Source of the DNA: Clostridia bacterium
GTDB lineage: Bacteria; Bacillota; Clostridia; Oscillospirales; Acutalibacteraceae
Length of the DNA: 50,733 nt
Assembly: GCA_017440965.1 (NCBI GenBank)
Contig: JAFSGH010000044.1
Span: 1 to 50,733, forward strand
Direction: 5' to 3'
Below the pieces are notes generated by a model. That model searched no databases. It saw only the letters and a program-made list of their open reading frames with translations, and was not told the DNA's origin. The position numbers were made by a program, and so were the translations under genes. Positions within the stretch are counted from its first letter, which is position 1, and the number at the start of each line of letters is the position of its first letter. This document shows, in pieces, positions 47,188-50,733 of this stretch.

Positions 47188-48729
47188 ATGAAAAATATTA
47201 TTAATATTATCAATTTTGCAAGAAAATGCGAGCCCAGATCCGAAGATGACAGTTTTCTTTTTTCAACAACCAAAGAGGAATTAGAGCTCTGCAGAAAATA
47301 TAATTTTCCGTCTACCGTGCTTCTGCAATATGATGCTCTCATTGACGATGAATATATTGATTTATTAAAAAATTATCAGAACAATATTGAAATAGGTCTT
47401 TGGTTCGAGGTAGTAGAGCCGCTTACCGAAGCTGCGGACATTCCCTGGAAGGGCAGATTTCCTTGGGACTGGCACAGTGATGTAGGCTTTTCAGTCGGTT
47501 ACACCCCAGAGGAACGAATAAAGCTTATTGATGAGGCTTTCGGAAAATTCAAGGAGATATTCGGATACTATCCTGACTCCTGCGGCTCCTGGCATATAGA
47601 TGCATATTCTCTTGATTATATGTATAAGACCTACAATATCACAGCCTCTTGCAACTGTAAGGAGCAATACGGTACAGACGGCTATACTATCTGGGGCGGT
47701 ATATATTCGGGAGCCTACTATCCCTCGAAATACAATATGCTCTGCCCTGCAACCACTACCGAAAATCAGATAAATGTCCCCGTTTTCAGAATGCTCGGTG
47801 CTGACCCTATATATCAATATGATATGAATATCGGTTCCCCTGATGCCGTTCAGCATGTCACCTCTCTTGAGCCGGTATACGGAAATTCAGGCTGTAACGA
47901 AAATTGGGTAAGCTGGTATCTTAAAGAAAATTTCAACGGCAAGGGCATTTCTATGTCTTATACACAGACAGGTCAGGAAAATTCCATGGGATGGAAGGAT
48001 ATTTCCAAGGGACTTCCGATGCAGTTTGATATCATTGATAAAATGAAAAAAAAAGGAGAAATAGAACTTCTCACACTTAAAGACAGCGGAGTATGGTTTA
48101 AGGAAAATTATGAATTCACACCGCCTCAGGCTCAGATGTTTGATTCGGATATAAATGATAACAGATATAAAACCGTATGGTATAACTGCAAAAACTACAG
48201 AGTTAATGTCTTGTACGAAAAAGGCAGGATATGGATCAGAGATCTTTACTGCTTCAATGAGCTGTTCAAAGAAAAGTATATTTATTGCCGCGAAGACAGT
48301 CATAACTGCTCATATTATACACTGCCCGTTGTTGACGGCTTCAGATTCAGCGACAGGAACACACGAGCAGGCTTATATTTTATGCACAACGATCACGAAA
48401 TAAGCTTTTCTTCTCCTTGGCGAACATTCACAAAAGACAGCACCGCAAATATTTATCTTGGCGAAGAGCTTAAGATAACTGCCGATGAAAAGTGTATCAG
48501 CATCAGATGCAGCAAGAAAAACTGGCATATGAGCTGTATTAATTCCGAAAATGCCGTCCTTCCGTATTTAACGGCGGAAAACAAAACGCTTGAAATGAAT
48601 TTCCGCTATTTCGGAGATGAGGACTTCTTCTATAGTCTGAAGCTCGACAAAGGTTATTTCAGAATAAGCAAAAACGGATTTATGATGTTCCCTGAAGACG
48701 GAGAAATCAAAATAGCGTTCCGAATTTAA
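47188..48729 (+). CDS. Polysaccharide-deacetylase-like (beta/alpha)-barrel protein
   Basis: A 513-residue cytoplasmic protein. The N-terminal 300 residues look like a NodB/glycoside-hydrolase-type barrel: INIINFARKCEPRSEDD, strand FPSTVLLQYDAL, NIEIGLWFEVVEP, WHSDVGFSVGYTPEERIKLI, and FGYYPDSCGSWHIDAYSLDY. The Asp/His pairs could bind metal. The rest (about 330-513) is a beta-rich accessory domain. I think it falls in a deacetylase-like family of unknown substrate (possibly the DUF3863/3864 type), but cannot prove this. The start at 47188 uses GGGGA 7 nt upstream; the open frame 34 codons further up has no site. Proximity to GH38 and a phosphoesterase suggests glycan processing. Confidence 0.7.
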   Translation: MKNIINIINFARKCEPRSEDDSFLFSTTKEELELCRKYNFPSTVLLQYDALIDDEYIDLLKNYQNNIEIGLWFEVVEPLTEAADIPWKGRFPWDWHSDVGFSVGYTPEERIKLIDEAFGKFKEIFGYYPDSCGSWHIDAYSLDYMYKTYNITASCNCKEQYGTDGYTIWGGIYSGAYYPSKYNMLCPATTTENQINVPVFRMLGADPIYQYDMNIGSPDAVQHVTSLEPVYGNSGCNENWVSWYLKENFNGKGISMSYTQTGQENSMGWKDISKGLPMQFDIIDKMKKKGEIELLTLKDSGVWFKENYEFTPPQAQMFDSDINDNRYKTVWYNCKNYRVNVLYEKGRIWIRDLYCFNELFKEKYIYCREDSHNCSYYTLPVVDGFRFSDRNTRAGLYFMHNDHEISFSSPWRTFTKDSTANIYLGEELKITADEKCISIRCSKKNWHMSCINSENAVLPYLTAENKTLEMNFRYFGDEDFFYSLKLDKGYFRISKNGFMMFPEDGEIKIAFRI

Positions 48730-48824
48730 AAGGTTTCTTAAAAGTTTTACATTTTATTCTGAAGATAAATCAACTTACCTGAACAAACAAATTGTTGATA
48801 ATACTCTTAACTGTTAATCACAAT

Positions 48825-48874
48825 GACAGCCGCATACGGCGAGTGCCTTAAGGACACTTACCGATGCGGCTGTC
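48825..48874. terminator. Long hairpin between convergent genes
   Basis: GACAGCCGCAT (48825-48835) and ATGCGGCTGTC (48864-48874) form a perfect 11-bp stem with a partly self-paired interior (AGTG...CACT). The following T-run is weak on the plus strand (TGTTTATT), and on the minus strand the stem is followed by ATTGTGATT. Probably a shared terminator. Confidence 0.6.
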
Positions 48875-48883
48875 TGTTTATTA

Positions 48884-49567
48884 CTATTCTTTTATTAAGG
48901 AATACTCACCGTTTCTGAGAATAGATGCAAGCTCTTCAGATGTAATAATTCTTTTATCTGTAATTATTCCGCCGTGCGACAAAACATGAGAAAGATGCGC
49001 ATCTGCACCCGATGTCAGAATAAGATTATTGCGAGTAGCGGCATATTTCTCTGCAAGCTCATTTTCATCCGGCAAATTTCCGAAATTAAATACTTCTATA
49101 CCGTCAACAAATTGTTCAGGCAAAGGTCCGAAGTCCGGCATATAGCTTCTTTGCCTGAAGGGATGAGCCTGAATTATTATAACTCCGAGCGCTGACAATG
49201 TTTTATACCATATCTCTGGACTTTTTTCCTTAAGCTCCGGATGAGAATAAAGCATTTCAGGAGTTAGTCCGTAACAAAGGATTTCTTTCCCGGAGCCGAC
49301 ATGCTCTTCTATACCGAAAAGAATATTTATTCCGTATTTTTCTGCGGCTTTACAGCATTCAAGATAATCCTTTTCATAAAAGCTTATAAATTTTTTCCAC
49401 GGAAGCTCCCTGTCAATTCCGCAATTTCCGTTATAAAAATGATTTGTCAGCACACAGCCGGCATAACCGGCTTCATGCAAGCCTCTGATAAGATCATAAG
49501 GCTTTATCCGACCGCAGTGACTGCAGGGAGATGTATGACAATGCATCTGATATTTAAATTCAGCCAT
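48884..49567 (-). CDS. PHP-domain metal-dependent phosphoesterase
   Basis: A 227-residue PHP-superfamily protein, as in histidinol phosphatases and 3',5'-nucleotide phosphatases. Metal-binding motifs in order: YQMHCHTSPCSHCG (HxH, residues 7-20), TNHFYNG, GIEEHVGSG, IQAHPFRQRS, and TSGADAHLSH. It lacks the C-terminal extension of the larger nucleotidases. The substrate is unknown. The ATG at 49565-49567 has AAAGGTG 5 nt upstream; an earlier in-frame ATG would add a 20-residue extension over that site. Convergent with the deacetylase-like gene. The 49568-49711 gap contains a GAAAGC-GT-GCTTTC inverted repeat and otherwise nothing I recognise. Confidence 0.85.
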   Translation of the reverse strand: MAEFKYQMHCHTSPCSHCGRIKPYDLIRGLHEAGYAGCVLTNHFYNGNCGIDRELPWKKFISFYEKDYLECCKAAEKYGINILFGIEEHVGSGKEILCYGLTPEMLYSHPELKEKSPEIWYKTLSALGVIIIQAHPFRQRSYMPDFGPLPEQFVDGIEVFNFGNLPDENELAEKYAATRNNLILTSGADAHLSHVLSHGGIITDKRIITSEELASILRNGEYSLIKE

Positions 49568-49711
49568 ATTAACACCTTTTTTCAGTTTATTTGCAAATAA
49601 CATCAACAAGATGCTTTCGCAGAGCACATCTTCCGGGAAAGCGTGCTTTCATCGAAGATATAAATAATTTATTTCTTTACAAAAAAATATTCAGGCAAAA
49701 CTACTAAACGC

Positions 49712-50221
49712 TCATTTTAGCTCGATCCAAAAGCGCATCATTTCTTTTCCCTCAAATTCAACTGTGTTTTCAAGCACTCCGCCGTTTGATACTATTGTTT
49801 TCATAGAGGGAATATTAGTTTTATTGCAGCACATGAGTACTCGGGGTATTCCCAGCTTTTTACATTCATCAAGCGCTAAAGCAACAAGCTTCGTACCATA
49901 ACCCTTTCTTCGCTCAGAAGGTCTTACACCGTCTCCGATATGCCCCACGCCCTGAAGAAGCCTTTCATTGAGATAATGACGGATATTACATGCGCCAATA
50001 AAAATATTTCTTTCATCATCATAAAGAAAAAAAGTAGAATCAGGTACAAGCCTGCTATCTCTCTCTTTAATTTCAAGCTCAGAAAGATACTTTTCTTTAT
50101 TATGATAGTCATTCTTCACAATAGCATATGGAACGACGCTTTCTTCTGCAGCTGTCCATTCATCCAGCATATCAATAAGAAGATCAAAATTATCCTTATT
50201 CAGTTTCACAAGCCGCAGCAT
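49712..50221 (-). CDS. GNAT-family N-acetyltransferase
   Basis: A 169-residue acyltransferase. The acetyl-CoA-binding motif A is VGHIGDGVRPSERRKGYGTK (pyrophosphate-binding RRKGYG), followed by LVALALDECKKLGIPRVLMC and NIPSMKTIVSNGG (motif B). The layout matches the large group of uncharacterised GNATs close to Yhfo/RimJ-like proteins; the substrate is unknown. AAGGAG lies 9 nt before the ATG at 50219-50221; the in-frame ATG nine codons upstream overlaps this site and is rejected. Confidence 0.88.
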   Translation of the reverse strand: MLRLVKLNKDNFDLLIDMLDEWTAAEESVVPYAIVKNDYHNKEKYLSELEIKERDSRLVPDSTFFLYDDERNIFIGACNIRHYLNERLLQGVGHIGDGVRPSERRKGYGTKLVALALDECKKLGIPRVLMCCNKTNIPSMKTIVSNGGVLENTVEFEGKEMMRFWIELK

Positions 50222-50297
50222 ATCCTCACTCTCCTTGACAAAACTCACAATTCAACATACATTTTCACGTATCGTGCATTCTTTCCTAAACTACAAG

Positions 50298-50394
50298 AGC
50301 ATTCTGCTTTAACAATGTGTTCACGATCTTGTGGATTAAAAGGTGATTTTTGCTATAGGCGAAACTGCTCACTTTGCAAGCAATTTACTATAAA
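50298..50394 (+). repeat. Dispersed intergenic repeat, decayed copy 5
   Basis: It starts AGCATTCTGCTT like copy 3, but the C-run hairpin is lost (TTCACGATCTTGTGGAT in its place). AAAGGTGATTTTTGCTATAGGC, CTGCTCACTTTGCAAGCAATTT and ACTATAAA correspond to the rest. Both hairpins are weakened, so this looks like an old or inactivated copy. It lies between the GNAT gene and the rRNA terminator. Confidence 0.7.
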
Positions 50395-50410
50395 AAAAGA
50401 ATTAAATAAA

Positions 50411-50440
50411 AAAACAAAAAACCGTGTATAAACACGGTTT
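50411..50440 (-). terminator. Terminator of the rRNA operon
   Basis: On the minus strand AAACCGTGT and ACACGGTTT pair around TTAT, followed by TTTTGTTTTTTTATTT. It lies about 65 nt after the 23S rRNA end. Confidence 0.85.
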
Positions 50441-50504
50441 ACTTTCAATTATCAGAAATACACCCTCAAAACTGAACAATGAGTGAAGAAGAACCAAGTA
50501 AAGA

Positions 50505-50733
50505 GGTCAAGCCCTCGACCTATTAGTACTGCTTAACTGAACACATCACTGTGCTTACATACGCAGCCTATCAACCTCGTAGTCTACAAGGGGTCTTACT
50601 AGCTTACGCTATGGGATATCTAATCTTGGAGATGGCTTCACGCTTAGATGCTTTCAGCGTTTATCCAATCCGCACTTAGCTACTCGGCCATGCCACTGGC
50701 GTGACAACCGATGCACCAGAGGTGCGTCCATCC
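50505..50733 (-). rRNA. 23S ribosomal RNA, 3' end (partial)
   Basis: The minus strand reads the conserved 3'-terminal part of 23S rRNA, including the region ending GTACTAATAGGTCGAGGGC then TTGACC. The gene continues beyond the right edge. The 3' end is placed at about 50505 by pairing with the expected GGTCAAG-type 5' end. No 5S rRNA gene or tRNA is recognisable in the 50222-50504 interval downstream. Confidence 0.95.

Noticed and set aside
49601-49711. GAAAGC-GT-GCTTTC hairpin as a terminator or operator
   Set aside because: Short stem, no T-tract, and no clear relation to a promoter; noted only as an inverted repeat.

Overview
The window looks like a chromosomal segment from an anaerobic, spore-forming, low-to-mid GC Firmicute of the Ruminococcaceae/Oscillospiraceae type. 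The grounds are a spoIIID gene, AGGAGG-type ribosome binding sites with frequent GTG and TTG starts, a secreted protein ending in a type I dockerin, a T-box upstream of alaS, and flavin/iron-sulfur redox enzymes typical of anaerobes. Assignment below family level is inference.

Layout. 1-11.4 kb (minus strand): the transcription/translation core, rpoB-rpoC-rpsL-rpsG-fusA-tuf (tuf cut by the window edge), with recognisable promoters before rpoB, rpsL and tuf and a terminator-like hairpin between the rpsL promoter and rpsL. 11.4-12.1 kb (plus): spoIIID and a small Lys-rich protein. 12.1-20.8 kb (minus): a secreted five-repeat dockerin protein; a MarR regulator with a heterodimeric multidrug ABC exporter and a good palindromic operator; and a three-gene unit of a DUF5685-like protein, a J-domain protein and a membrane zinc-ribbon protein. 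20.8-28.2 kb (plus): class II fructose-bisphosphate aldolase with a Cys-rich redox protein, the NAD(P)HX repair enzyme Nnr with a lipoprotein, T-box/alaS/HIT, and a 48-residue Cys-rich membrane microprotein. 28.3-29.9 kb: a TetR regulator (minus) and a small alarmone synthetase (plus). 30-37.8 kb (minus): a complete arginine operon argGHCJBDF behind a promoter overlapped by two tandem ARG boxes. 38-42.4 kb (plus): a three-gene NuoE/NuoF/GltD-like flavin-Fe-S complex that best fits an electron-bifurcating transhydrogenase of the Sporomusa (Stn) type. 42.7-50.2 kb: a NifU-C-like small protein, a GH38 alpha-mannosidase, a secreted metallophosphoesterase, a deacetylase-like protein, a PHP phosphoesterase and a GNAT acetyltransferase. 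The window ends in the 3' part of a 23S rRNA gene (minus).

The most unusual feature is a dispersed repeat of about 100-110 bp present in five intergenic copies (22.2, 29.1, two in tandem at 42.5, and a decayed one at 50.3 kb). It carries a C-run/G-run hairpin, a second hairpin (TTGCTC...GAGCAA) and a closing TATATAAT box. Three of the copies lie immediately upstream of a gene or its promoter region. Other points of interest are the DUF5685 protein, whose Asp-rich motifs resemble isoprenoid synthases, the Stn-like transhydrogenase, and several strong regulatory sites. All calls come from reading the sequence alone; no database search was run.
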